From positions 1 to 35,697 of IMG/VR virus record IMGVR_UViG_3300046657_000030: 35,697 nucleotides of DNA, one strand, 5' to 3'. Position 1 is the stretch's first letter, and each line of letters opens with the position of its first letter. A program made the position numbers and the translations under genes. Source of the DNA: a virus. The notes beneath the pieces were generated by a model, which had not been told where the DNA came from, searched no databases, and was given only the letters and a program-made list of their open reading frames with translations. Shown in pieces: positions 22,695-29,894 of this stretch.

Positions 22695-22898
22695 GTGACA
22701 TTCCGAATCGGTCAACGTGTCCGCACCACCGTCGATGCCCCCGCCGCCCACCATGACGACTTTTCGGCCCCCGCAGGAACGCTCGGCACTGTCACTGGCC
22801 TTCCGTCCGTGCTCGGCAGCTATGGGGTCGTCTTGGACGGCGATCCGTTCGCGCTGCCTGCCGCCTACGAGCCCGACGAGCTTGCATCTGCCGAGTGA
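22695..22898 (+). CDS. Small SH3-like beta protein
   Basis: 67 residues from a GTG after GAAGGAG. FRIGQRVRTTVDAP, GTLGTVTGL and YGVVLDGDP suggest a small SH3/KOW-like barrel. Function unknown. Confidence 0.65.
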   Translation: MTFRIGQRVRTTVDAPAAHHDDFSAPAGTLGTVTGLPSVLGSYGVVLDGDPFALPAAYEPDELASAE

Positions 22899-22936
22899 GT
22901 GTTCACCCAGGTCTCGCCAACCCGAAGGAGCCCCGC

Positions 22937-23329
22937 ATGGAGATCGTCAGCATGAAGCATGACGGCACGATCACCGAGGGCGGCAGCCGTACCGACGCCA
23001 TCCGCACCCTTGCCCAGGCCGCCAAGCGTTTCGCCGCGGCCGGACAGGAGGACGCTCACCCGCATGAGGACGATGCCGCTGCCGAGCACCTGGTCCTGGC
23101 AGCCCGCGACCTGGTGCGTGCCGTGAACGGCCTGGAGCCGGCCGAGCAGCCCGCCCAGTGGAGCAGGCGCGTCCCGTGCAGCATCGGCCGCACGGCGTCG
23201 CCGGAGATCGCCCCGTACAGCGAGGACGGCGAGGACTGCCCGGCCTGCTCCGAGGTGCAGGACAAGTGCCGCTACCACCAGGGCTACGACGACGCTCTCG
23301 CCGACGCGGCCAAGAAGACCGTCGCCTGA
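22937..23329 (+). CDS. Hypothetical protein with CPAC motif
   Basis: 130 residues from ATG 22937 after GAAGGAG. Helical N-terminal half; the CPACSEVQDKCRYH segment may bind metal. An in-frame upstream start at 22895 is rejected for lacking a ribosome binding site. Confidence 0.7.
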   Translation: MEIVSMKHDGTITEGGSRTDAIRTLAQAAKRFAAAGQEDAHPHEDDAAAEHLVLAARDLVRAVNGLEPAEQPAQWSRRVPCSIGRTASPEIAPYSEDGEDCPACSEVQDKCRYHQGYDDALADAAKKTVA

Positions 23330-23339
23330 CCCACCCTGT

Positions 23340-23362
23340 GCCCGCCCCGGTGTGGGGCGGGC
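23340..23362 (+). other. Intergenic hairpin
   Basis: GCCCGCCCC (23340-23348) pairs with GGGGCGGGC (23354-23362) around GGTGT, followed by CACC and then GAGGAG before the next ATG. Same arrangement as the other hairpins. Confidence 0.6.
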
Positions 23363-23383
23363 CACCCAACCCGAGGAGTCTCG

Positions 23384-23680
23384 ATGGCGTTCCGTCGTGT
23401 GACGTGTGTGATCGCCGTATGCGATGTGTGCGGATCCAGCCAGGACCCGGACGGGGGCGAGCCTCATTTCGAGACGGAGGCTGACGCCGTCCAATTCGCC
23501 CTGGGTGATCAGGCTCATCTGCCCGACACCTGGTATCAGCGGGCAGATGGCCGGCTCGTGTGCTGGCGTCGTAATGCCGTGCACGACCAAGCGCGGGTAA
23601 CGGACGCCCACTACCAGCCCGGCTCCGACCCGTGGGGCGTCCACTTCACCGAAGTTGAAGAACCCCGGGGGCCCCAATGA
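23384..23680 (+). CDS. Small zinc-binding-like protein
   Basis: 98 residues: strand-rich start with CVIAVCDVCG, then a helical part and DGRLVCW. Possibly a small treble-clef zinc protein. Overlaps the next start by 4 bases. Confidence 0.65.
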   Translation: MAFRRVTCVIAVCDVCGSSQDPDGGEPHFETEADAVQFALGDQAHLPDTWYQRADGRLVCWRRNAVHDQARVTDAHYQPGSDPWGVHFTEVEEPRGPQ

Positions 23681-23964
23681 GCCTCGACATGCGGGGCGAT
23701 GCGCGCAATGACCGCGCCGTCCACTACCGCCGCTACCTGGACCGCAACGACAAGGTCGTCGTGATCTGCGTGCAGGACTTCTACTACCACGACTATCTGG
23801 CTCACCGGTTCGTGGACCTCGCCGCCTTCGACACCGAGGCAGAGGCCGAGGCGGCGCCACTTCGCCCCGACGACGTCGTCCAGCAGACCAAAGGGCTGCA
23901 CGGCGACGGCCTCGCCGTCGTGCAGGCCCTACGCCTCCTCCAAGCCATCAGGGAGAACCAATGA
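23677..23964 (+). CDS. Hypothetical protein
   Basis: 95 residues, ATGA overlap. Contains an aromatic strand VVVICVQDFYYHDYLAH and an acidic helix. No family recognised. Confidence 0.65.
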   Translation: MSLDMRGDARNDRAVHYRRYLDRNDKVVVICVQDFYYHDYLAHRFVDLAAFDTEAEAEAAPLRPDDVVQQTKGLHGDGLAVVQALRLLQAIRENQ

Positions 23965-24206
23965 CCAGCCGCCCCCGTAAGCCGTGGCGTGTCGTCCTCG
24001 ATACCCCGACCGGCTCCGGCCCCGAGGCCGAGTTCACCAGCGAGGCCAAGACCTACGAGCACGTCCGCGCCGAGCTGCGGAAGGCCGAAGCAGGCGAGAC
24101 GGACACGGCCGCGATCCGCAGCAACCAGTGGTCGGACGGCCGCTGGTGGTCGTCCCGCCACACCCGGCGGGCCTACGTCGAGCCGCACTTCGAGGAGGAC
24201 GCGTGA
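23961..24206 (+). CDS. Hypothetical protein
   Basis: 81 residues, ATGA overlap with the previous gene. Beginning RPRKPWRVVLDTPTG it resembles a small alpha/beta domain with a YEHVRAELRKAEAG helix. Unknown function. Confidence 0.65.
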   Translation: MTSRPRKPWRVVLDTPTGSGPEAEFTSEAKTYEHVRAELRKAEAGETDTAAIRSNQWSDGRWWSSRHTRRAYVEPHFEEDA

Positions 24207-24439
24207 CCCCCAAGACCGACCAGGAGCGCTGGGCCGAGGCGGAGCGCACCGGCCGCTGCGGCACCTGCGGGAAGCCCACCCACGCCACCGTCGGCGACGG
24301 ATGCACCCCCTACACCTGCACGCATCCCTGCGCCATCTGCGGACACATCGGCGACGTACACCGCGACTGGTATCAGCCGGGCTTCTGTCGGCGCTGCCCT
24401 GAAGGTGAACCGCACCGCCACAACTACCAGCCCGCCTGA
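24203..24439 (+). CDS. Cys/His-rich zinc protein
   Basis: 78 residues, GTG start (GTGA overlap). Three CxxC pairs (CGTC, CAIC, CRRC) with interspersed His indicate two zinc sites. No family recognised. Confidence 0.7.
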   Translation: MTPKTDQERWAEAERTGRCGTCGKPTHATVGDGCTPYTCTHPCAICGHIGDVHRDWYQPGFCRRCPEGEPHRHNYQPA

Positions 24440-24445
24440 CAGCCC

Positions 24446-24470
24446 GGCCCGCCGTCACCCGCGGCGGGCC
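24446..24470 (+). other. Intergenic hairpin
   Basis: GGCCCGCCG (24446-24454) pairs with CGGCGGGCC (24462-24470) around a 7-base loop, followed by CACACCACAAGGAG before the next ATG. Confidence 0.6.
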
Positions 24471-24491
24471 CACACCACAAGGAGCAGCAGC

Positions 24492-24722
24492 ATGGCCAGC
24501 ACCACCCGCGACGGATGCGACGCACCCCAGGTGCAGCAGTCCGTCACCTATCGAATCGAGTCCCGCATCGACGGCGACGGATGGCAGACCGTCGGCGTTC
24601 GCTTTCACTACGCCGAGCGGGCCAAGGCCGAGCAGCGTCTCGCCGAGAAGCGCGGCCGACTCCCGCACATGCAGCACCGCCTGATTCGCCGCACCACCAC
24701 GACCACTGAGGAGGTGCTGTGA
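24492..24722 (+). CDS. Hypothetical protein
   Basis: 76 residues; AAGGAG precedes the ATG. Alternating strand and helix (SVTYRIESRIDGDGW, then RAKAEQRLAEKRG), likely a small ferredoxin-like or double-psi fold. Unknown function. Confidence 0.65.
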   Translation: MASTTRDGCDAPQVQQSVTYRIESRIDGDGWQTVGVRFHYAERAKAEQRLAEKRGRLPHMQHRLIRRTTTTTEEVL

Positions 24723-24940
24723 CCGCCATCCGCCACACCATCGCCAGGTGGCTCGCCACGGCATCTCGCCGCGTCGCGGGCCGCCACGTCTACCTGTCCA
24801 CCGGCTGCCTGCATGGCGAGCACGGCTACTGCCAGTCCAACACCGGCCTCAGCGGCGCCAAGACGCCTGCCGTTTGCAAGTTCTGCAAGGCCCCTTGCAA
24901 GTGTCCGTGCCATCGCTCCACGACCGTGAAGGAGGCGTGA
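24719..24940 (+). CDS. Cys-rich small protein
   Basis: 73 residues, GTG start overlapping the previous stop. Basic N-terminal helix, then a dense Cys/His block (CKFCKAPCKCPCH) expected to bind one or two zinc ions. Unknown function. Confidence 0.65.
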   Translation: MTAIRHTIARWLATASRRVAGRHVYLSTGCLHGEHGYCQSNTGLSGAKTPAVCKFCKAPCKCPCHRSTTVKEA

Positions 24941-25242
24941 TGTCGGAGAAGCCCCCGCTGCCTTCCCGCACGTTCGACCAGTTTCCCCGCGTCCCTGTCG
25001 ACTCCAGCCCTGGCAGCCCGTTCGCTGACGCGCAACGGATCGGCATCAGGGCAGCCACCGGCTGGGCCCTCGGAAGCGAAGGTCCGTACAAGACTCAGAT
25101 GCCGTTGGCCGACGTCGTTGACGGAGCGGTTCGTGAGGCGCTGCTGCACCTGCTGGAGCTCGGCTTCATCGACATCGACGAGGACCGGATGCGTGCCGCG
25201 CCCGGCTGGCCTCTGTATCGCAGCGACACCGAGGAGGCGTGA
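24940..25242 (+). CDS. Hypothetical protein
   Basis: 100 residues; ATG overlaps the previous stop (TGATG) with GAAGGAGG upstream. Soluble, with a helix pair LADVVDGAVREALLHLLELG. Immediately precedes the exonuclease gene and may work with it; no family recognised. Confidence 0.65.
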   Translation: MSEKPPLPSRTFDQFPRVPVDSSPGSPFADAQRIGIRAATGWALGSEGPYKTQMPLADVVDGAVREALLHLLELGFIDIDEDRMRAAPGWPLYRSDTEEA

Positions 25243-26000
25243 TGTCCTGGCATCTCGGCCGGCTGGTCGGCTTCGATCTGGAGACGACCAGCCCGGACCC
25301 GCTGACCGCCCGCATCGTCACCGCCTGCGTCGTGCGATGCGGCGGCAGCCGGCCCGTCGAGAGCAGCAACTGGCTGACTGACGTGGACGGCGAGCCGATC
25401 CCAGAGGGAGCCTCCGCCATCCACGGCGTCACGACCGAGCGTGCACGCGCGGAGGGCGTCGACCTGCGGGCCGCCGTCGGCGAGATCCTCGACGCCCTCT
25501 CCGACGCGGCGATGGACGGGGTGCCGGTCGTGGCCATGAATGCCCGCTATGACCTGACGCTGCTGGACCGTGAGGCGCAGCGGTTCGGCATGACCCCACT
25601 CGGCCAGCGGCGCGGTGAGATCCGGGTCGTCGACCCCTACGTGATCGACAAGCACGTCGACCGCTACCGGCCCGGCAAGCGCACCCTCACGCACCTCTGT
25701 CAGCACTACGCCGTGCCGCTCGGCGACGCGCACTCAGCGGACGCCGACGCGCTCGCCGCATGCCGCGTCGCCTGGCGGCAAGGCGTCGTGTACGAGCAGC
25801 TGGCTGGCATGAGCCTCGACGAGCTGCACCAGGCGCAGATCGGGTGGGCAGCCGAACAGGCAGCCAGCTTGCAAGCGCACTTCCGGGAGACGAACCCTGA
25901 CGCGATCGTCGAAGGCGCCTGGCCGATCATCCCGCGGCAGGCGGGGCCGGGAGAGATCACTGGCCGGGAGATCACCCCCCGGAGTGGACCATGCCGATGA
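25242..26000 (+). CDS. DnaQ-like 3'-5' exonuclease
   Basis: 252 residues of the DEDD exonuclease superfamily: Exo I FDLETT (D12, E14), AIHGVT, Exo II within NARYDLTLLD, and Exo III HSADAD (H164, D169), which marks the DEDDh class. Residues after about 180 are helical and variable. Proofreading or DNA-end trimming during phage replication is likely. ATG follows GAGGAGG and overlaps the previous stop. Confidence 0.92.
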   Translation: MSWHLGRLVGFDLETTSPDPLTARIVTACVVRCGGSRPVESSNWLTDVDGEPIPEGASAIHGVTTERARAEGVDLRAAVGEILDALSDAAMDGVPVVAMNARYDLTLLDREAQRFGMTPLGQRRGEIRVVDPYVIDKHVDRYRPGKRTLTHLCQHYAVPLGDAHSADADALAACRVAWRQGVVYEQLAGMSLDELHQAQIGWAAEQAASLQAHFRETNPDAIVEGAWPIIPRQAGPGEITGREITPRSGPCR

Positions 26001-26083
26001 CATATGCGTTCGGGTCGGGCGGGATCTATTGCGCTACTGTGCACCGTGCATCACGAATGGCATTTCCACATCGGGAGGGCGGC

Positions 26084-26368
26084 ATGAGCACCGAGCCGTG
26101 GACTATTGAGAACATCCGCGAGGCGCTCGGAAACCCGAAGCTCTCGAAGAGGTTCCTGGCCGAGATCAACAAGGCGCCGGCCCATCAACTGCTCGCAGTG
26201 TTTGCCAAGTGGGAGCGCGTCGCTAAGGACACCGTCGCCGCTGTCGAACGCGGACGCGAGATCGCCGCCGCTGAGGAACGCGGCGAAGACCCCACCGCCG
26301 ACTGGCCCGACATCACCAACCTCGTTCGCGCGGAAGCCCAACGAAACACGTCACGCAACGTCGCATGA
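26084..26368 (+). CDS. Putative antitoxin of a type II pair
   Basis: 94 residues from ATG 26084 after GGGAGG. Mostly helical and acidic (WTIENIREALGNPKL, KRFLAEINKAPAHQLL). Located 17 bases upstream of a RelE-like gene, in a cassette with its own AT-richer promoter region (about 26020-26070, TTGCGC and TACTGT boxes). Antitoxin role is inferred from order and size; I do not firmly recognise the family. Confidence 0.65.
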   Translation: MSTEPWTIENIREALGNPKLSKRFLAEINKAPAHQLLAVFAKWERVAKDTVAAVERGREIAAAEERGEDPTADWPDITNLVRAEAQRNTSRNVA

Positions 26369-26385
26369 TGTGACAGTCTGCACCC

Positions 26386-26628
26386 GTGTATGAACTGCGC
26401 TGCGACCCCGCAATCACCGCCATCTGGGACAGCCTCCCCGACGCAGCCCGCACCCGCCTCGCACACGCACTCGTGGCCGTCTGCGAAGACCCGCTCGCGA
26501 CCACCGAGCCCTACGGCATCGACGACGGCGTAACCCGGCAGTTGATCCTTGACGACACCATCGCCGTCCTCCTCGTCACCGCCGCCATGAAGCGCGTCCG
26601 CATCCTCCAGATCAACCACCTCGGCTGA
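26386..26628 (+). CDS. RelE/ParE-like toxin
   Basis: 80 residues from a GTG. The pattern YELRCDPAITAIWDSLPDAA, then LAHALVAVCEDPL, and the closing strands TIAVLLVTAAMKRVRILQINHL fit the RelE/ParE fold, which cleaves ribosome-bound mRNA or inhibits gyrase. With the upstream gene it probably forms a stability module. The divergence from well-known members leaves the target open. Confidence 0.72.
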   Translation: MYELRCDPAITAIWDSLPDAARTRLAHALVAVCEDPLATTEPYGIDDGVTRQLILDDTIAVLLVTAAMKRVRILQINHLG

Positions 26629-26638
26629 ACGAAGAAGC

Positions 26639-26664
26639 GGCCTCCACCCAACCGGGTGGGGGCC
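26639..26664 (+). terminator. Terminator after the toxin gene
   Basis: GGCCTCCACCC (26639-26649) pairs with GGGTGGGGGCC (26654-26664) with one U-G pair and an AACC loop. It lies 10 bases past the toxin stop and is followed by CTATTG; likely terminator. The rest of the gap to 26782 shows no gene. Confidence 0.65.
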
Positions 26665-26781
26665 CTATTGCTGTACGCCGGCAGGCTGGCCAGCGGTGGC
26701 GCGCCTGGTTCCCCGCCGGTTCACCCACCCGTGGCCGCGCCCCACCGGCCGCCTGTTCGACCAGCCGGATAGCATCCCGCG

Positions 26782-27117
26782 GTGACCGACTTTCCCGACG
26801 ACCTCGTCCAGCTCCAGCGCGCAGTCCACGCCGCCAACGCCGACCTGCGCACCTTCCTCGACGCCCACCCCGAACCGCCCGAGCCCATCGACGGCTGGCA
26901 CGACAAGCCCGGTGAAGGCTACTGGCGCGACCGGCAGCGGCCCGCCTCAGCCGGCTGGAGCGACGACGACAAGCAGCACGAGGCCGAGCTGCGCCAGCGG
27001 CTGCACGAGCTCATCCCGCAAGTCCACACCCACCCCCACTGGGCCACGCTCAGCGGACCCGACCTCGTCACGGCGCGCATGCGGCTCAAGCACATCGACG
27101 ACCCCGCAGACGGCTGA
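26782..27117 (+). CDS. Hypothetical protein
   Basis: 111 residues from a GTG start; the ribosome binding site is weak. Acidic, helical, His/Asp-rich middle, and a C-terminal ARMRLKHIDDP. No family recognised. It converges on a leftward membrane-protein gene. Confidence 0.65.
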   Translation: MTDFPDDLVQLQRAVHAANADLRTFLDAHPEPPEPIDGWHDKPGEGYWRDRQRPASAGWSDDDKQHEAELRQRLHELIPQVHTHPHWATLSGPDLVTARMRLKHIDDPADG

Positions 27118-27132
27118 GGCCGGCACAACGAA

Positions 27133-27154
27133 GCCCCGCCCAATCGGGCGGGGC
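27133..27154. terminator. Convergent terminator
   Basis: GCCCCGCCC pairs with GGGCGGGGC around AATC, followed by CTCTT; it lies between convergent gene ends and probably serves both. Confidence 0.7.
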
Positions 27155-27170
27155 CTCTTCACGCCCAGCG

Positions 27171-27518
27171 TCAGACGGACACCGCGTCCTCCCGCAGGAA
27201 CGTTGCCGGGCACTGCCGGCAGTACAGCGACCGCGCCCACCGCCCTCGAGCCTCCTCCGCCGCCGCGGCCAGCCGGGAAAACCAGAAACCCAACCCGCCG
27301 CCACCCGCCAGCAGCAGAAGACCGGCCGCCACCTCGCCGGTCACCAGCAGCACGATGCCCAACACGGCCGCGCCCATCGGCAACAGCCACTGCGCCGCAT
27401 ACTCGGCCGGCTGCGCATACTTCCCCCGCAACGGCGACTCCGCGGGCAACGACGCCACGAACTCTGGTAGGTGCAGCACCTGGCCGCTGCCCTTGCACCG
27501 CGGACACGCCAACGCCAT
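27171..27518 (-). CDS. Membrane protein with terminal Cys motifs
   Basis: 115 residues: N-terminal CPRCKGSG, two transmembrane helices (about 45-62 and 64-81), and a C-terminal CRQC pair, so both soluble ends could share a zinc site on the cytoplasmic side. GAGGGGGA precedes the ATG. Unknown function; small two-helix proteins are typical of AICE transfer/spread regions. Confidence 0.75.
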   Translation of the reverse strand: MALACPRCKGSGQVLHLPEFVASLPAESPLRGKYAQPAEYAAQWLLPMGAAVLGIVLLVTGEVAAGLLLLAGGGGLGFWFSRLAAAAEEARGRWARSLYCRQCPATFLREDAVSV

Positions 27519-27564
27519 GAGTCCCCCTCAGGTCAGAAGAGCGACAGCCTGCCAGCGGAGGGAG

Positions 27565-27602
27565 ACGTTCGGTAGAGGCGCGAAGGGGTGAACAGCGGTG
27601 CG
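27565..27602. repeat. 38-bp direct repeat, copy A
   Basis: This stretch matches 29260-29297 at 32 of 38 positions, starting ACGTTCGG and ending CGGTGCG. Both copies are followed within 10-11 bases by a GAAG...CTTC terminator hairpin and then the 3' end of a leftward gene. They bracket about 1.7 kb containing the GIY-YIG/Phd fusion gene. Confidence 0.7.
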
Positions 27603-27612
27603 GGGAACGCGT

Positions 27613-27641
27613 GAAGCCCCACCCGGATCGGGCGGGGCTTC
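27613..27641. terminator. Terminator after leftward gene 27666-28073
   Basis: A 13-bp stem with one A-C mismatch (27613-27625 with 27629-27641, GAAGCCCC/GGGGCTTC ends). It sits just past the stop of the leftward gene and beside repeat copy A. Confidence 0.6.
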
Positions 27642-27665
27642 GGCGTGTACGTGTGAGCTGCGCCC

Positions 27666-28073
27666 TCAGGCCGCGAGTCGCAGGGCCTCGGCCTCGAACT
27701 CGGCGCGCGCCTCATCGGCAGTGTCGAAGCCGGCCTGCGACACGATCACCGGGGTGCCGACCGGGGTCCCGAAGTCGAACTCGTCCTCATCGGTCGACGG
27801 CGCGTAGACGTCGACGGCGAACGGGGAGAGAGCGGACGGGGCGCAGGCGATCAAGCGGACGGTCTGGCCGGCGACCGTGGTGGACGCGAGGGTGGTCTCG
27901 ACCTCGTCCTTGTGGGACTCGTGGCCGCACGCGACGGCCTCGGCGAACGCCTCCGCCGAGTGGCGGTCGTAGTCCGTCGGCTCGGTGCGGCGGAGCGGGT
28001 GGTCGGGGCAGATGATGCCCCAGCCCTTGCCGTCGGTGCGGGGGAACGGGACGGCGGTCAGGATGCGCTCCAT
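27666..28073 (-). CDS. Hypothetical protein, divergent from the RHH-like gene
   Basis: 135 residues from the ATG at 28073, preceded by GGAGGAG. Contains IICPDHPLR, CGHESHKDEV and an acidic C-terminus (AGFDTADEARAEFEAEAL). No family recognised. It is expressed opposite to the RHH-like/GIY-YIG-Phd gene pair across two palindromic sites, so it is probably co-regulated with them. Confidence 0.7.
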   Translation of the reverse strand: MERILTAVPFPRTDGKGWGIICPDHPLRRTEPTDYDRHSAEAFAEAVACGHESHKDEVETTLASTTVAGQTVRLIACAPSALSPFAVDVYAPSTDEDEFDFGTPVGTPVIVSQAGFDTADEARAEFEAEALRLAA

Positions 28074-28111
28074 GGTGACTCCTCCGGTGCGTGGCGTTTC
28101 GCCTGCTCCGG

Positions 28112-28170
28112 GGTGGTTGACCACCCCGATGTCCCTACTGTGCCACACGCTTGACGGGTGGTCAACCACC
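28112..28170. promoter_or_regulatory. Inverted pair of GGTGGTTGACCACC operators
   Basis: GGTGGTTGACCACC (28112-28125) and its exact reverse complement GGTGGTCAACCACC (28157-28170) lie 45 bp apart between divergent genes. Each is itself a GGTGGT/ACCACC dyad. The second ends 16 bases before the RHH-like ATG. Likely operators for the RHH-like or Phd-domain protein. Confidence 0.65.
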
Positions 28171-28186
28171 GCGAGAAGATTGCGGC

Positions 28187-28378
28187 ATGGCTAACCAGCA
28201 CAAGCACCCAGTCCGCGGACTCCGCGGCATCGGCGGCGCACTGTGGGCCGACTTCGAAGCCGCTACGGCACGAATGGACAGTGATCGATCAGCCGAACTC
28301 CGCGCCTTCATGGAGTGGTACCTCCGACGCCCCGGCGCCGAGCTCCCTAGCCGGCCGGAGGTGGGTGACAGTGAGTGA
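28187..28378 (+). CDS. Small ribbon-helix-helix-like protein
   Basis: 63 residues from ATG 28187. The sequence LWADFEAATARMDSDRSAEL, then RAFMEWYLRRPGAELPSRP resembles small ribbon-helix-helix DNA-binding proteins of Streptomyces mobile elements, but no clear N-terminal strand is visible. It overlaps the GIY-YIG/Phd gene by 8 bases and begins 16 bases after a palindromic site, so I infer it is an autoregulator of this pair. Confidence 0.6.
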   Translation: MANQHKHPVRGLRGIGGALWADFEAATARMDSDRSAELRAFMEWYLRRPGAELPSRPEVGDSE

Positions 28379-28790
28379 AAGGACCGCGCTCTACCGTCTC
28401 TACAACGCCGAGGATCGCCTCATCTACGTCGGCGTCACCAAAGACCTGAAGGCTCGGTTTCGTCAACACCGCGCCGATAAGCCTTGGTGGTCCGAGGTGG
28501 CCATGAAGGACGTCGAGTGGCACGTCGACTCCGAATCGGCGCTCGCCGAGGAACGCAAGCTGATCCGGGACGAGCTTCCCCGTTACAACGAGCGAGGGAG
28601 AGCCTGGCTTCCTGAGCTGGGTGATCGGCCGGCAGAGACGGTAGGCGTCGCGGGCTTCGTCCACAGTGCGCGCGGGTTCCTGAAGCACGTCGTAGAAACT
28701 GACGCTCCGCTGATCATTACCCGGCATGGCAAGCCGATAGCGATCCTGTCCCCCTACCCCCGCATCGACCAGATCGCGAAGGGGAAGTGA
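28371..28790 (+). CDS. GIY-YIG nuclease domain fused to Phd/YefM-like antitoxin domain
   Basis: 139 residues from GTG 28371 (GGAGG nine bases upstream). Residues 5-75 form a GIY-YIG domain: LYRLYN with Y8, IYVG with Y19, R29, E61 and PRYN with N73, so the catalytic set looks intact. Residues about 90-139 match Phd/YefM: FVHSARGFLKHVVETDAPLI, then ITRHGKPIAILSPY. I do not know of this fusion as a studied system. It may be a nuclease held or targeted by an antitoxin-type DNA-binding domain, or a self-neutralising stability factor. Both domains are clear; the combined role is inference. Confidence 0.8.
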   Translation: MSERTALYRLYNAEDRLIYVGVTKDLKARFRQHRADKPWWSEVAMKDVEWHVDSESALAEERKLIRDELPRYNERGRAWLPELGDRPAETVGVAGFVHSARGFLKHVVETDAPLIITRHGKPIAILSPYPRIDQIAKGK

Positions 28791-28827
28791 GATACCCGAT
28801 CGCACCGCGCTCTACGGTGCACACGAA

Positions 28828-28857
28828 GAAGTCCCCACCTAGCCTGGTGGGGACTTC
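28828..28857 (+). terminator. Terminator after GIY-YIG/Phd gene
   Basis: A perfect 12-bp stem GAAGTCCCCACC/GGTGGGGACTTC with TAGCCT loop, 38 bases after the stop. Confidence 0.75.
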
Positions 28858-28908
28858 GTCGTGCTGCGGCCGGCTGCTCGGTCGGCGCCAACCTCGGGGT
28901 CTCCCGTG

Positions 28909-29118
28909 TCAGCGGCTCGCCTTGGCGACGCCCTCCACCAGCTGCTGGACCGCGCCGAGAACGCTGTGCCCGACGTCGGTGGGCGCCAGGAGCAGCCCGA
29001 GGACGAGAACCACCGTGATCCCAAACGCCTGATCCAGACGAGTGCGGGGCTCGACAGGCCGACGCAACCGCACGAAAACGATGACGGCAAGCAACACGGC
29101 CACGTTGATCGTCAGCAT
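28909..29118 (-). CDS. Two-helix membrane protein
   Basis: 69 residues from the ATG at 29118, preceded by GGGGAGGGG. Two hydrophobic helices (about 3-16 and 32-46, VVLVLGLLLAPT) are joined by a basic turn (RLRRPVEPRTRLDQ), then an amphipathic end (VLGAVQQLVEGVAK). This shape is common among small genes of Streptomyces integrative elements, including spread-type proteins, but I cannot assign a function. The upstream bases 29119-29259 hold no gene. Confidence 0.7.
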   Translation of the reverse strand: MLTINVAVLLAVIVFVRLRRPVEPRTRLDQAFGITVVLVLGLLLAPTDVGHSVLGAVQQLVEGVAKASR

Positions 29119-29259
29119 CCAGCAATCCCCTCCCCAGACCGCCAAGCGGCGGATCTCGAGACGGTGTACCGCCCCCAGGCCCGGGGTGTCAGTCGAACGC
29201 CGGGAGGATGTCGCGAAAGCTGTGGGCCAGGCCGAAACCGGGGCGCCCGGACTGGGCGC

Positions 29260-29297
29260 ACGTTCGGCAGCGGCGTGAAGGAGCGAACACCGGTGCG
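29260..29297. repeat. 38-bp direct repeat, copy B
   Basis: Second copy of the repeat at 27565-27602 (32 of 38 identical), again placed before a terminator hairpin and the 3' end of a leftward gene, here the GIY-YIG/HTH fusion. Confidence 0.7.
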
Positions 29298-29305
29298 CGC
29301 GAACA

Positions 29306-29341
29306 GAAGAAGCCCCCGCCCGAATAGGCGGGGGCTTCTTC
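29306..29341. terminator. Strong bidirectional terminator
   Basis: A perfect 15-bp stem (29306-29320 with 29327-29341) with CGAATA loop, ending in CTTCTTC on either strand. It ends the leftward GIY-YIG/HTH transcript. Confidence 0.8.
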
Positions 29342-29351
29342 GCGTGCTTGG

Positions 29352-29894
29352 TCAGGCGAGCTGTGCCCAGAAGAGATCGTGTGGGATCTTCTCGCCCACC
29401 CACGGCCGAGCTGGTGCAGGCCGGGCTCCGCTCACGAAAGTCCTGTTCGACCTGTGCTCAAGTAGCCCCGCTGGCAGGTCTCGAATGGCGCTTGCGGCGG
29501 TCCTCGCTGAGACGCCGAAGCGGCGGGCGATACCGGTCGCAGTGACCTGAGTCCCGGCGCTGAGTACCTGCTCCTCGATCTCGCGAAGCAGGGTTCGCTT
29601 GATCTTCTCCCGGGCGACGCTGTCGTCGTAGACGGCCTTCACGATCGAGCCGTCTGCCATGCGGATCGCATTGAACACTGGGCGCTCGTTCTTGGTGGCC
29701 TCTGCCTCGGCCGCCAGCGCGGCGCTTCGGGTCGACAGCCACTCGACGCTCTTGCGGGCCACCAGGTGCCACCAGTTCTTGTCCAGCGCGTGCTCCGCCC
29801 AGCGCACCTCGGGGCGATCAGAGATCCCGACGTAGAGCAGTTGCCCCTCGGAGTCGAACAGGCGGTAGATGGCTGTGCTGCGCTGCTCTTCCAT
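29352..29894 (-). CDS. GIY-YIG domain fused to helix-turn-helix domain
   Basis: 180 residues. Residues 6-77 form a GIY-YIG domain: IYRLFD with Y10, LYVGIS with Y21, R31, a Glu at 63-65 and PVFN with N75. Residues about 105-150 carry a helix-turn-helix (REIEEQVLSAGTQVTATGIA, then RRFGVSARTAASAIRDL). The tail (WVGEKIPHDLFWAQLA) is unique. ATGA overlap with the Nudix gene upstream makes them co-translated. It could be a sequence-targeted nuclease or a regulator using a GIY-YIG fold; which is unknown. Confidence 0.8.
   Translation of the reverse strand: MEEQRSTAIYRLFDSEGQLLYVGISDRPEVRWAEHALDKNWWHLVARKSVEWLSTRSAALAAEAEATKNERPVFNAIRMADGSIVKAVYDDSVAREKIKRTLLREIEEQVLSAGTQVTATGIARRFGVSARTAASAIRDLPAGLLEHRSNRTFVSGARPAPARPWVGEKIPHDLFWAQLA

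Noticed and set aside
28839-29090. Leftward Ser/Arg-rich frame overlapping the two-helix membrane gene
   Set aside because: It is another frame of 28909-29118, which has a good ribosome binding site and a clear membrane-protein pattern.
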